From: Apostichopus californicus
Lineage: Eukaryota > Echinodermata > Holothuroidea > Aspidochirotida > Stichopodidae
Assembly (NCBI GenBank): GCA_020650975.1
Contig: JAIPMN010000277.1
Span: 14,172-75,933 of the forward strand
DNA length: 61,762 bases
Direction of reading: 5' to 3'
Below the pieces are notes generated by a model. That model was given only the letters and a program-made list of their open reading frames with translations, searched no databases and was not told the origin of the DNA. Below are positions 13,401 through 27,500 of this stretch, one piece after another (position 1 is the first letter of the stretch; the number at the start of each line of letters is the position of its first letter). Position numbers and translations under genes: made by a program.

Positions 13401-16189
13401 ATGCTAATGTCCAACATTACATTGAGATAAATTCATGACAACAACTTGAAAGGAGAACAGCACAAGAAAGTAAACAAGCAACAAAGGCTGCAGCAATCAC
13501 TCATTGTTTAATATAATACATATATGAACCATATCAACTGAGATAAAAAGTGGGGAAGTTGTAGCCAAAGAATTTTGAAACTGCCCTTATCAAAAGAAAG
13601 TCAACATTTTTATTACAGAAAGGAAGCCATTCATGTTTGCACTAAGATTTGTGTCACAGCACTTTCAGAGTTTGTTCAAGTCGTAAGTCATGCATGTAAA
13701 GAAATCTCAAAGTCCCTAATATCTCTTTAGTAGAAAGAGACTAAATATTACAAGTTATTAAGTGAAATTGGAATCTGCTCATCATCAGCAATTCCACCTA
13801 TTTGGTCAGTGATGATGGTTGATACAAGTTGATTGTGATATGGTATTCAGACTCTCGTAGTAAAGTACCATGTCACTGAGGTGAAAAAGAATTGTGACCA
13901 GTATCATTGTTTCTCTTTGCGAATCGTCAGGATGCTGTCGACGGGGTGCTGCGGGTGAAATTTCTTTCAGAAAAGTGGAAGAAAGAGAGAGAAGGACCAA
14001 GCCCAGAGGAATTGGGTAAAATGTTTTACACCACCAAGCACAGATGGTACCCCATGTAAGTGTACAATTCAGCAGACTGTCTTGTTAGTTTTCTATCAGA
14101 ATTAAGAGTAAATTAAAAAAGGTGTCAAAAAAGTCCACGGTAAATTACAAAATGGAATACAAAAAATCATTCCTCCTCAGGCTCAAATCATTTTACCTTG
14201 TTGACAAAAGGTAGGATTTTACATCAATTATTATTGAGACTTTGTTTCCTCATATCCTTTTAATGTTCCAGAATACCTTGGCACTACTTGGCATCTCCAA
14301 GTTCTGCTCAGCAAAGGAATACCCACTCCCTCCCCCCTCCCTCCTTAAAACCAAAATAATGCTTATTACTTTGGAATTTGCCAAGAAAATTATAACCCCA
14401 GCAGCAATGCTGGTTACAGCAGAAAACCATCTTTAGGTGACTAGAAGGAATGTAACAGTGGTATTTAAACTATCAATTTGCTTTGTGTGGTGTTCAGTGT
14501 TGTAGCCAGGAGAAAGTGAGTGCTGGCTAATTTGAAGAGAGTGGCGGCTAATTTGTCTGACGATGGCGAGCGAAGGCAGCCCGCGAGCAGAGCGAGCCCT
14601 CCTCTGCGTGAGGTCCAGGGGCCCTTGGTGGGGTTCGAGGGGCGAAGCCCCCGAAGCTACAGGGTTTTAGTTGATTTCAATGGCTTAAGGTGGCTCTATT
14701 CTACCCCTATTTTTGCACCTGACAGTCTTTGTGAATAGCTAAAATTAGTTATGTTATTCAATACACCCTACGCCCCACCGACATCACTGAACGTAACACC
14801 CTACGCCCACCGGCATTACTGAACGAAAAAACCCACGCCTAGTAAAGCCCTCACAAGTCACAATTACATATTAATTATCATTGTCATTTGTATTGTACGA
14901 GGAAAGGCTTAATAAGTATGATTTTGATTTCATTTAATACAAGATTCACTGATTTTTGTGACGGTCGGTAGGAAGCTTGAGTGCCGGTCGGTAGGATGCT
15001 GATTTACTCTGAGTGCCGGTCGGCAAGCACTAGTGGCGGTTACGCCCGACCGGCGCCGACCGGCGTGGCTACAACACTGGTGGTGTTGCATAATAACATA
15101 TTATTGACTCTTATTATGAGCTAGCAACAATGTGTTCAGTCAAGAAGCATGTATGAGGGTAAACATGAGGAGCATGAAGAACATTAGCTCTACGGAATAG
15201 TTGCGGTGATGTTGCTGTTCAGGGCATGTTGTGTTGGTTGCTAAGCAACTCTATATCACCTGTGTTGAAGTAAATTTGAAGCAAAAACTGGGAGTTTACA
15301 TCAATTCTGGAACCTTTGCTTAAGATCAATATTAATGAGCATTTCTATCAAGTATAGTTTAAGGTGACCTGATGTCCCCGATTTCCAGGGCCATTCCCCA
15401 GATTTCGTACACCGTCCCCAGATTTCATGTACCATCCCTGGGTGAAAGTGTCCCCAGAAATATCCAAGGATTGTATAATGGCCTGAGAGGGACATCTTTT
15501 GAATGTATAAAAAGGCCATGATTCACAAATAGTTTCAAGTATACCTGTTTGGCCTCCGGTTCATAGGGACAGCTTCAACCTAAGCTGTGGATGTTACAAC
15601 TACAAATGTAAAGTTTATTCAGTGCTCACAGATAAAAGGCAACCAGGAATAGTTTCATTGCATAGTTTCATAGTCTGTAATTCACATGAATGTAATCATG
15701 GATTTCCAGCTACTGTAAAGTGTTTTAGCATTTGATTTGTATCTTTGGACAAAATACTTGTTTCTTTATGAGGTGCTGTAAAACTTGTGTATTTAACCAT
15801 CACCCTCGAAATGTAGAACCACCACAACACTGAGAGACCCTCCAAATGGCGTCCCTCCCTATCAATGTAGGTAAAAACCCTTGATGTCGACATGGGTGGT
15901 TGGGGTGGGTGCAACATGAATATAGGGTCCCCCAGATTTTCTGGAAGAATGGTCACCTTACTGAAGTTACTGTATAGTTTTAATATTGCTGGTCAAGTTG
16001 GTGGTCAAAGTTGTGTGACCTAAATGACTCCAACACTCATCCTGCAAACAAAATCTTTGACATTTATCCTTTTTGTGTCTTTATCAATGATTTCGATGTC
16101 TTTCATTTTTCCATTTCTCGTATGACAGAGGAATAAGAAGACGGATGTCTCGAAGATTGTGGCCAAAATCAGACAGACCGTACTTGTGA
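10484..16189 (+). CDS. mrpl42: Mitochondrial ribosomal protein L42 (mL42), 6 exons
   Basis: Exons: 10484-10532, 11697-11763, 11989-12073, 13057-13089, 13931-14055 and 16129-16189 (TGA). All introns are GT/AG with matching phases; 420 nt give 139 residues, close to the vertebrate length of about 142. Family signatures are SIVCYHP (before residue 67), PIPRPDP (residues 68-74, its own 33-bp exon), EELGKMF and F-Y-T-T-K-H-R-W-Y-P (residues 110-119), all recognisable in vertebrate MRPL42. The basic C-terminal tail (RRRMSRRLWPK) suits rRNA contact. The N-terminus MISRSFLFCLFRNSNQ looks like a mitochondrial targeting peptide. I chose ATG 10484 because it has A at -3; an in-frame ATG at 10457 would add nine residues. 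The known role is structural, in the mitoribosomal large subunit in the matrix. Intron 5 holds an intact hAT-like element and a second possible MITE. Confidence 0.93.
10652..10691. repeat. Inverted repeat in MRPL42 intron 1
   Basis: TAGACCTAGCCTAT and ATAGGCTAGGCCTA are inverted copies with one bulged base, separated by a loop of about 12 bases. It lies about 120 bp after the exon 1 donor. It could form a hairpin in the pre-mRNA; no RNA family is recognised. Confidence 0.45.
14495..15079. mobile_element. Complete non-autonomous hAT-like transposon in MRPL42 intron 5
   Basis: The termini are perfect inverted repeats of 14 bp, CAGTGTTGTAGCCA. They are flanked by identical 8-bp direct repeats, gtggtgtt (14487-14494 and 15080-15087), the duplication length made by hAT transposases. 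The element is 585 bp and encodes no transposase. Near the right end a short motif of the type GTGCCGGTCGGTAGG recurs at least three times (about 14962-15030), followed by a GC-rich CCGACCGGCG segment. Such subterminal repeats are typical transposase-binding regions. The perfect duplication suggests a fairly recent insertion. Confidence 0.85.
15361..15959. mobile_element. Possible MITE with AAGGTGACC ends
   Basis: The segment begins AAGGTGACC and ends GGTCACCTT, a 9-bp perfect terminal inverted repeat. The adjoining inner sequences are related in inverted orientation (CCCCGATTTCC on the left, CCCCCAGATTTTC on the right). A GTCCCCAGATTTC-like motif recurs near the left end. The flanks are compatible with a TA or TTA target but the duplication is too short to be sure. 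It sits in MRPL42 intron 5, about 280 bp right of the hAT-like element. Confidence 0.4.
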
Positions 16190-18529
16190 TAGACCGAGTG
16201 GAAGCTGTTTGTAGACTGAACCAGTCTTACCAAAAGCAAGAAAATGAAGAAAGATGAGGAATCTTGGAGATAGATCTCATTCTTATACTCATGGAGAGCC
16301 GTTTGCCAGTTTCTATTCACCCCTCACTTCCATTCTTGGAGACGTCTGGTCCATTGGTTGAATACCAGTGCATTTAATAACATACACTTTGTGTATCGTA
16401 GAAGAAGACAAATTTTGTTATGTAATTTCAGTGATGAAACAGTCGATCAGAAAATGCGGACCAGTGAAAGTAGAAATTTGTAAACTTTTACAAATATGCA
16501 CTATTTTGATAATCTTTGTTGTAGTAAAACAAGGCCCAATTTCTCTAAAAATCCATACTGCCACTTGCTGTTGTGTCAAATATTACAGATATGACTATGA
16601 CTTAAAACTGTATGCAAGACACTGTGGCTTGTAACCAGTGCCCCCAACAAACCCAGCATTGAAATGGATAAATTGGGGTCACCTTCAAAGAAGAGCTGGA
16701 TAGCTCAGGTGGTTTTTTGTAACCACATTTTTTGCTCGTTTGAATTTTTTAATCTCCCTGACTCCTTTTCAGTTCATCATTCCTTGAAAACATCCTTTGT
16801 TATTAAATATTCAGATCTAATTCAGATCTAATGTTGCATTGAAGAAGAAATGACTATTAATGATAAGAAGACTGGTTTTGTCTAACAGAAGGTTAGCATT
16901 TCACAATTGCTAAAAAAATTTAAGTGCTTATTAAAAAAAGCTGCTGGTTTGAATCAAGTTCCCACTGGCATTTTCCTGAATTATGAAAATTATGAAACAC
17001 ATCAGTTATTGTACATGCTTATTACAGCAGTTGAATAATATTTGCTGATATTCAACAGTAGTGCAGGGCCTTGTGTTTTGGAACTGGTGCGATTTATTGA
17101 CTGACGATTCTTACGAGACTTAATCATTTTTTTATTGTCTACCGGCAGAAAAGGTACACCGTCTCTTCTATTGGCAGAAAGCAAACATGAATCTATTTAG
17201 TCAGTAAATAGTCCTGAATTTCAAGGCCTATTGTATGATATCTATTTTGATGTAAACCTGCATAGATGAAACAAAGCCTCATCAGCATATATCACATATT
17301 ATTAAACTCAGATTGACTAGGTTAAAATTAGGATCTTGTAACTTTTCAGAGGGAAAGAATCACATGAGATAGTAAGATGATGTGAACATAGCTATGTAGT
17401 TGTGATTAAAATGGTATCAAAAATCAACAAAATCAACTGCTTTTAATTGCTGAAAAAGTCTGCAAATGCTTATGGATGATAAAATAAATTGTATTGTAAT
17501 TAAATGACAGGGTTTTATGTACCATGTTAGCACTGTGAACAAGAGAAAGCTACTTAATAGACAACTTTGACTGTCAATGTTTTCAATAACCAAACCAGTT
17601 TTGGAAAGATTGAAATTAATTCTGCTTCATCTTAATTGTAATTGAAACAGTTTTATGTAATCATAAACTTGCATAGAATTTTATTTATGTGAGTGTATTA
17701 CGCAAAGAGTTTTGAATTGTATGGTTTTTAGTACAGAGACATGAAAAAGAAACTAAACAGAAAGTTATTTCTCAATAATTTGATTGAAGCTTTATTGTCA
17801 AAAATATTAATGTTTACATGTTTACAAACACTTTTACTCAAAATTAGTTAAAACAGAAGCCCAATTAATCCATCAATCATAATCCCTGCACTTGGTTCAT
17901 ATTTAGGATATTTAAAATATTTACCCATTTATTTTGTAAATCAAACATCATTCCAAAATGTAACACTTAACTAAAATACACCATCAAAAGTATTTAAACT
18001 TCTGTTTAGTGCCTTTGGCCTTATCAATTTTTATAAATTAAATACACCATAAATATGTAAGGGAGTCTTGCACAATACTAAAAACATCTGTACATCAAAT
18101 ATTAGCAGAACAACTATCACCACCACTGACTGGATATTGAACATTCTGTTCATCAACAATACCCCTCCACCCCCTCCCCCCCCCCTCCACACTAGTGTTG
18201 GCATCGTTAAAAGTTGTTGATATAACCAGTTTTGTTGACTGTTTGAGTCCTGCATGAGTTTCTGTCCTCATTAATGGCCACATGTACATTTGTTCCTTTC
18301 CAAGTTTTCCCTTCAAGGCCTGCATCTGTCATTCTTAAACTTTCAATATGTATCTGTCCACTGACCGTAATGTCCATTGACTACCAGAACATCTTGAAAT
18401 ATGACTAGAGAAGATGACTAGGAAAGATGGCTGATAAATGTTGATGCAGTCATTCATTTAATGTGTTCTAAGTTTTTGGTTCAAATTCCTGATAACAAAT
18501 AGGAGAGACTTCAATGTCCCAGTTCTGGA
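16190..18529. other. Tail-to-tail interval between MRPL42 and FAM50
   Basis: This should hold both 3' UTRs. Candidate poly(A) signals are AATAAA at 17483-17488 (plus, rather far from the MRPL42 stop) and, for FAM50 on the minus strand, TTTATT at 17926-17931 or 17791-17796. A CCCCTCC-rich tract lies at about 18164-18188. I see no other gene. Confidence 0.4.
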
Positions 18530-21500
18530 TCACTTGATCTGTAAGGAGAACAAAGAATTATGGGAAATAAAATATTGTCAAAGTATAAATATAAAAAAGT
18601 ATTGTAAAACTGAAAAGGTAACCTTTGTGAAAGCTTGGTCCCACAGTTGTGTAGTCCCACAGTTGGTCCCACAGTTGTGTACAATGAAACCAGTTGACTG
18701 AGCTGACTATGCCAAAACTCATTAAAAGCCCAACTCATGAATACTGCTATGAGAGCTTCAAAGTCTGATAACTACACCCCCCCCCCCCCCTTCAGTCATT
18801 ATCAGTATACAATTGTACTTTATTTGACAATTGCACCACTTGATGACTCATACTTTGTGTGACTTTACTATTAAAGGTTACCGACATTACAGCTCTTGAG
18901 CTCTGTGAAATATTGCACCCAACCTATAGACTGCAATGCTAACAGATATAGGATTTATGTGATTGACCTTCTACCAACACTAAAAAATATTACAATATAT
19001 AGGAACTAATAGACCACAAATGTCTAAATGTGAAGCATCCAACTGTTGAAACATCCAATCAATAGTTTAGTAGGCAATATCAAATTTATAATTTACTTTA
19101 TTTCTGAACCAGGTGGTAAGGTGGGACTGAATCACATTCCAAGGTTTACTCCAATCAACACTCTCAGGTCCCAGTATGATGACATTAAAGCAAATATTTT
19201 GAGGGAGATTTCAACTTCAACGACGTGATTTAGGTCAAAAGCATACTTGCTGGTTAGATCGATTGATAGACCAATGCAAAACATACAAACTTACTGTATA
19301 TTTATCCCATTTCTTCTCTGGGTCGTATGGTTCCCATCGACTTGCTGGGAAAATATGTTTATTTCTCTCATACCAATTCCTCAGGACCACTTTTCCCGCA
19401 TGAGACTATCACAGAAGAGGGAAAAAAAATATGTTAAGCGGAACCATATGTAGAAAAACAGAACTTGACGTATGCGCCTTCAATGGCTCAAATGAAAGTT
19501 GAAATGAAAATTGTCTTGGTAAATTGACAGGAAAATAAATGACAACATTTTGTCTGCAAATGGCTTTGAACTGAGCAAAGTGCACAGCGATACACAAGAA
19601 ATTGAAGGAATTACCCATGCTAAACTACTTTGTGATTTCTTAGGTTACAGCCAGATAAATAGTTATCACAGTGCAAATTGGAATGCCAAGCGGATCAGCA
19701 AGATGGCATATAATTGAGAGGATGTGATTCAAAGCATTAATTCTTCATACAAAACTAAGCAACATGGACCCTTGTCCAAAATTAACAAAACCTGTTACAT
19801 CTTATTCGAAAAGTATGTCACCAGTGTTTAAATACTTTTTAACAAGATGTTCAATATATGTGTTTAAAATCTCACCTCATCTTTCTCTTTGGTGGCATCT
19901 TGGACTAACCTAATGTCATCGTGAACATCAAAGTTAAACAAAGGACCTGAATCAGGCAAAATAATATATATATATATATTTACAATGAAACCAAGTTTCC
20001 TTTCTAAATGAGCAATTGACAAAGAAATTGTTACCTTAAACTTGAGGAAAGGATCACAGACATTAAAATGGCATCTGTTTTGGTTAAATTTGAGCACACA
20101 AAGATTACTGATAATATGTATCAAGATTCATCCCTGCCCCCCATCTCCACTTTTTTTTGTGACAATTTAACCCTCTTAAGTATATACTGGGAGATATGTG
20201 AGGGCATCAAATTTAACAATGACACATATAGGTTGGGCACTGTGCTAAAATCATGGCATTCAAAATATGGGGGTGGGGGTGGAGGGATTGAGGTCATAGG
20301 CAACCATCCCTGTTATCTCATATTTCATATTAAGGGCACTACTAATTAACTTACTCATTGAATTTTCATAGATGTTTGAAAAGTAATCCAGAGTCTCTAG
20401 GAAAATAGTTTTACTAATTTTGAGAAATATCAAAATAAAAACATAAACTGTCATACTCACCACTCTTGCCTCTGGCTTTAGTGACGATGAAATCATAGAA
20501 ACTGTAATGCTGCAAAGACAGCGAGGTAGAAAAACTCCAATTAATACTCTTAGTTAATGTATCTACATCTAGCAATCTTGTTTCGATGAAGTTTGAGTCA
20601 AACCCTTTAAGGTCTGTGGTTTAAAACCAACACTGTCTTTTGCAAATACCACATTTTCCCAAACATTGCAAATACAGTTTTTAAGGTATTTTTCAGTGCT
20701 GGTATTTGTTTAAAAACTAATAAAAAAATTCTTTAGTACTTACATGTGGAATGATAAGATCTTCCTTGATGTACATCATCTGTTCAACAGTAACAGCTCT
20801 GTAATAGAAACATGAAATAAACTGTCAATAAAATAAAGCAAAGTATTTAAAGTCACATTTTAAAAACAAACGAAACAAATGTAAAATGCTCATATACTTG
20901 TTCTGAAAAGAACTAACTACACTGCTATACCCTTAGTTTTGTTAAACCATCAAGTTGAAATACCTGAACAATAAAACCTGATGAATTTTTTCAGTTAAGT
21001 AGAATCCAGTTATCTTCCACTCCGCTAATTCACAAAATAATATAACAATACAAGCAGCATTCTGCATCAGGTTGCAACTTTGTGTTACACTGATCCTGTC
21101 ATGAAGGAATCACAAAAATTAATAATAATAATGATAATAATAATAATAACAATAATATTGAGGATTTATAAAGCACAGACATATAACAGTGCTCAAGGCA
21201 CATCAAAATATTACCATGGTCACCGATAACCTGTCAAACATAGAGACAATTACTCCACATAGCAGCAGCTAAATAGCGCCCAACTAACAGTTTATCTCAC
21301 AGGTTCCCATTTATACACCTGAGTGAAGAGAGGCAATGGAGATTGCCGAAGGACACAACGTAATGATCTGGCCAGGACTCGAGCCTGCAAGCCTTGGATC
21401 ACAAGTCCCCTGCCTTGACCACAACGCTCTCCAAATTAACTAGACACCCCTCATCTTAAATAGTGGATTTATAAGGTACCAATCATTTGGAGGTTCCTGC

Positions 21501-24500
21501 TTGGCAAAGTTTATGAACCATATAATCCTCGAGAGGAACATTTCATATTCCAAACAAATTTCATGTCTTGTTCTCTTGCATTTGTGAGGAAGTTCGGTAT
21601 TTAATGTTCTGTGGAATACACACAACTAGAGTTGTTAATTTTAGTTTAGTCACTGACAGCTAATCAGTCTACACGTCTATCATTTATTTCTTACTAAAAA
21701 TGACCTAATTATATTAACTATGTAGAGCTTGTTAATGATATCTATGACTTACTTTAGCTCATGGAAATCTCTTCGTAGACTCTCGAGACATTTCATGAGA
21801 AATCTCTGCATGGTGTCTCCCTTCTTCATCTGAAAAGTAATTTAAATTAATAAATAGAACATGTATGAGTTTAACTTGTCTGCAACTGACACCAATCCCC
21901 CAGGTATAAATCAATGGGGTGGGGGGGGGGGTGTGGTGTTTACACATTCCCCCTATTGGAAGCTCACATGATAAAGTATTTATTGACACTTTCTTGCCTT
22001 TCTAATCTGCGACCTAATTTATAACCTAAATATGCCTCAGAACATACCATTCACATCTCAAATGTTAACTTTTCAATTTTTCTGGGAGAACGACCCCACC
22101 ACATAGGGAAATGGTGTCACTGACTTCACAGGCACACCTCTCCATTTCAAATTCTACTCTTCCCCCCCCTACCTCCCCCTTCCTCCCCCTCCCTTCTACT
22201 ACTGATATCCATTTCCCTTTCTTTGCTGCTGGTTACCTTAACACTTCTTCTGTGACCTGATCCATCCCAGTAACTGTATGTGATCTCAATTTCCTGAGCT
22301 GCCAAAAAAAATGTAAAAAGGGGGAATTTTCATTTTTCATTAAAGCATGTCTTGGCATTGAGTTGGATTTATATTTGATCCTATAGAAATACTGACATAT
22401 CCCATAGCGATAACTTACTAATGACTGGTCATTTAAAAAGAAATGATAGAAAAGTCAGAAGGCCTTGAAAAGTTCCAGTTTTCATTTCCAAGCATATTGA
22501 TATGTGATTGATACTGGTATGAACAAATTTCAGAATCAAAGGGAAACACTGCTATCTCACTTAATAATTTCATTTGGTGACAAAATTCAAGTGATGACTT
22601 AGTTGGATCAATTGTAATTAATACCTTGTTTTAGAAAGCAGTTCACGGTAGGTTTTGTCAAACTGTTAGAACAATATATATCAACTCAAAATGCTGCTTA
22701 AAGTAATTTTGGAATGCCAAAACAGATTTTTAGACAATTTTGTAAAACTCTAAAATGAACCAAAGAGTAAGGATAGATAGCCACTGCATTGCACAGTGAT
22801 TCAACAAGTGAAGAGCAGTATTTAAAATGATAACCTCTGGGAAGACTGAAAGTATTGAGAGGTTTTGTCACTGAAAACACTGAGCCAATGTTCGATATGA
22901 GGTTTTAAACTGCATGAGGGTACACCTGTAGCAGAAATAATTTTTCACATTTTCAAACTTTTACTCTATCATAAAGACTACTTAGTTGGGGGAGTATTAC
23001 TAGTCCAAACATGATACCAGCCACCTTTGACTATGTCTGAGCCCCCACCCCGAGGACCAATGACATTTTACTGAAGTAATACGGTTACTGGGAGTTTAAA
23101 GGGCTAGAAACGGCAGACAACATGGGTGGTGAAAGTGTAGCGCCCTCTCAAATTTGTTGCCATAACCAATATAAAATGACTTCTTCACCCTTCACAATCA
23201 TTTTGAGCCTGTTTCAAATTTGTTGCACACACCTTTCAAGGTCTCTTGCTTTGCGATCCATTCTTTTCTTAAATGTTCTCGCTGTCTGTTCTCCTCTTCC
23301 TAGTAAAGAAATATAAGAAACAAGATTATTTTTCTTCAGCATAGATAACGCACCAATGTAGAAGAATTTGTAAGTTGTACAATATATAAGTCTCACGAAG
23401 AATGACCAAAAAGTCTAGAGGCTTTGCGATTCTTTGTTGTGAACTTTTACACACAGCTAGCACTCATAAAGGGGCATCTACATACCTATAAACAACTATG
23501 AGATTCACCAACTCTGTAGCTGTTCAGTAAGCTTGTGTACAATGTTTTCTTATTATGGCCACTAGTGACCTTCCATGACCTTTGGCCTTTAACAAAATGA
23601 AATGCAGCAAAGAACAAGGGGCTACACGGTAAAGTAAGGAAACATTCATGTAAACCATGGTGAAGCATTGTGTATACAAGCTAAGGCCTCAAACGCTATC
23701 ACCGTCCTTCGGCGAGGAATCAAAAGCCACATGAGAATTTACTCTCGTACAAAGCAAAACTATAACAAGACATTGTTTGCTTCGATTGTGCACTTAGTTA
23801 TAAATAGTAGCTACCGTCCCATATGACTAACCTCACGATCTCTGTCTGGCAGAAAACTGGTATCCACATCTGGGTTCTTACCAATCCGCCTCTTTTTGAC
23901 ACCTACATAAATGAAGGGGAAACATATAAGATTTAAATCGCAGTAAAATAATATTACAGCTAATTTTTACTATCACAAATATTTGATGAAAAATACTTTG
24001 CACTTACTTTACAAAATGTTCTCTGTGTTTTACAACTTTGTGTTTTACAAAACCAACATTTTATTGAATTTATTTGAGTTACCTTCTCCATGCAAACAAT
24101 ATTTGTCTTTTGTTTAACAGGAAAGTATTGACCAAAGTTTGGCAACACTTGGTTGCTTGCTAGTTTTGGTTATTTATTTAGTACATCTTTGATCAGTAAT
24201 TCTGCTTAAGTTTAAATGAGTAAATCTTCAGAATTTATCCCATACCTTACAAATGTGCTTATGATATTGATTCAATACCACTTTTTTTTTACTGGAACAA
24301 ACCTTAAATGAAAACCATTAAAGAGTTTCAAAAGAGGAACCAAGAAAATGATTTTTCCCCCCATATCACATAAACTTAAGGGTAATTCCTAGATTTGGAA
24401 ATCCAATGAAGGCTACTGTACCTATTACTTCCTATTTAGGTTAAGTTGCATATGGGAAACTCCACACGGAAGTGGACATAGCACCAAAGAATTCAAAAGC

Positions 24501-27500
24501 ATGCAACTAAAACAAAGTTGGCGTCAAATGAACACTTAAAGTCTATATTTTTAAGATTTAATTTCAGAGGGCTTGTTAGTCAAAGTCTGGAAGCAAAGTT
24601 TACTTTCTGGAATCAGTCCATGAGTCCAGCCACCGGGAAAAGGTTTTCTTCTTTCATTAATATTGCTAGAGTATTTTTCAAATGATCAATTCTTCAAAAA
24701 TTGCAAACGAATTTGTATATACTGTACTACTAGTGATCAACTCATGGTGGCTCCATGCTACTAAAACACATAGCAACAGCAAGTCAATTCCTTTGGAACT
24801 AGATAGTACTGATATGACAGAGCCCTCTATTAAGTTTGTCCACAGCCTGGGGAACCCCATCAATTGATATCATTTTCAAACTTTACCCAAGAAAAAGTCT
24901 TTCCAAGTGAGAATGAGGAATACAAACCAGAGAAAATATTTTGACAATTTTGAGCCTGCCTCTCTCCTCCCTTGATTTACCTTTCTCTTTTTCATTACTG
25001 TCTTCTTGAGTCTCCTCGTCAATTTTAACCTCCTTGTCATCATCCTTCTCCTCTTCCTCTTCTTCTTCATCGTCATGAAACTCGAAGGACAAAACGGCAG
25101 ACTTCTGCTTTCTTTTCTTCTTCTTGCTCTTCCGACCTTCTTTACTGCAGAATGGAAACAAAGATCAATTTAATTTTTCTGCTGTATGTGTGATACAACA
25201 TGTTTCTATGTGTAGGTTCGAAAGTTTTGGTGATTTTTAAAAACCTTAACTTAATATTTTTTAGCTGTTGTGATACTAATGCAACCAACTAATCTGTTAC
25301 ATTTCCCGTTTCGAGATGTTACATTGCCGTGACACAAGCAGCAATCTGGAAAAGAAAGCTCAATATCACGTGCAAAATGTCACTTTTAGATCATTATTAG
25401 ATCATTATTAGATTAATTATGGTGGGTGGTCAGTAGGTTGTAACATTTACATCATACCAATCATTCTTTACCCCCAAAATGGAAATTAATCAATCTTAGA
25501 TTTAAGCCTTCCAAGATATTTGCAAAGATACCTACTACCATACCAATGACTATATCCACATTCAACTGAAAACAGTGATGGTGACACCTTGGTCGAATGT
25601 TGTGGTGACATCATTGTACCCTACTGCTTTGATGAGTCAACTGGTTTATCATACAAAAGATTGATAGTGCTGACTCCCAGCCGTGTGTAAAGCTCTCATC
25701 CAGATTTTAATTTTGTCAGACCCAGAGTATGTATGTGAAAGCATCAGCATACATACTATGGCAATGGATATTCATTCATTTGCGGCTGCATTCTATTACA
25801 CATGGTCACATGTTTTCACACTCAATGATATATACATCAGTGGGGTGTATTCAAACAAAGCAACATTGTTAGGGTATAATCCCACCAGAAACTCGGTGAC
25901 TAGAACAGCTGGGTTCCTTGTACATGATGGGGTGCCTATGACCCCTCTCCAGGTCATAGGATGACACAAAATAACTGAAGTTACGGTACATGGAATGAAA
26001 TCAACAGTCACAGATTTCTCAGAACCATAACTCTGGCAGCCACAATTGAATGAAAATGGCTCATAAGTAACTTTATATTAGCAATAGAAAGAGGAAGTAG
26101 TATACTGTAGGAATGTCTGCATTATGGAAACTAAAAACATGTAAAATTTACAAAGTAAGGTACTGTAGCATATATATATATCAGTGAGGTTGAGGTTATT
26201 TTGACTCACTGTTCCTTCGCAAGTTGAGCTAGTTGTTGCTCTCTTTCTTTTACCAAGTCATCACGCTTTGCTTTCATCTGGTCCAGGGTTACAAGACCTG
26301 TTGAAAAGAAATGTATGTGTTTTAGTCATTGTAGGTTGTGTACTATGACAGCGAGTGGTTTGTAAAATGACATTACCGAAAGATAGAAAACAACTTTCAA
26401 CACAGTGTGTATAACTTTGACTCATGATAAGTTCTTCCTCCCAACCTCTGTAAACTTCCATCCACCAAAACACTTAACATGTCTTCCATTGAAAATGAAA
26501 AGTTATTTCCGTTCCACTTTTCAGGTTACAAGTTTTTTTGACTAGGTCAAGCCACAATTTAGTATTGCAAATAACTGAATAAATATTGAAAAGTGCAATG
26601 TAGCGGAGAGGAGACAGGTAAGAGAGTACAACAGTAAATAAATAGACTGACAGACAGACAGACAGCACTGAAGAATATCTCCTGATTGCAGAGGACCTAT
26701 ATAACATGTCAACATCAACAGAATGGATGTCATGGAAGTACAACCAGGGTGATTCTTTGACAGAGGCTGTATTAACAGTAGCAGCCACAACCAAGACACC
26801 ATAGTTTCAATGCACAGATGCTCACACAGTCTCTCATCACATCCTCTCAGGCTGACCTATGGTGAGTCTTGTCAATATGGATTTTTTTTCTTCTGAAAAA
26901 CTCCATATTGACAAAACCCATCAAATTGCTCTTTCAATTCCGTCAGGAAATTGTCATTATTATTGTTCATATGACTTGAGGTATCAGTAGAGATTGCAAA
27001 AGTAGATAAAAAAATTGGAAGAAATTTGCAACCTCAAGAAATCACCATGATTCATGTTTAACATGTATCACTCATATTAAAGAACATTACCATGAGCACA
27101 TCAATACTGTACCTATGGTACTGGACTTGAGTTGCTGCTCCACAGCATCGTAATGTGAAGAAAACTTTGCCCCGATGTGTTGGATAGCAGCAACACTGTC
27201 CTGTGGGAAAAGCAGAGAAATATAGACTTTAGGGAATGAATACTACTACTGCATTAAAGTACCATTCAGGAATCCAATATAATATAAGATTTTAGATCAA
27301 AGATATACAAAACTAAGTGGCTCTATCAAAACAAAAACATAATCTATCATTTCTATATCATAATGATGGAAATTTCACAAATGAAGCAATATCTGACAGG
27401 GATGTATTAATAAGTAATGGATAAAGCTGTAAAATGTTTATGACAACCCATCTAACACTGCATCACACTCCCCCCACCATGACATCCCATCTGACACTGC

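Noticed and set aside
13806..14000. Minus-strand frame opposite MRPL42 exon 5
   Set aside because: It is a shadow of the conserved plus-strand exon 13931-14055.
16670..16730. tRNA-like GGATAGCTCAGGTGG string
   Set aside because: It has an A-box look but no B box, no acceptor-stem pairing and no cloverleaf. It is not a tRNA gene and too short to call a SINE.
24883..25161. Separate Lys/Glu-rich gene on the minus strand
   Set aside because: It is exon 4 of FAM50 extended into both introns; 24981-25144 is the coding part.
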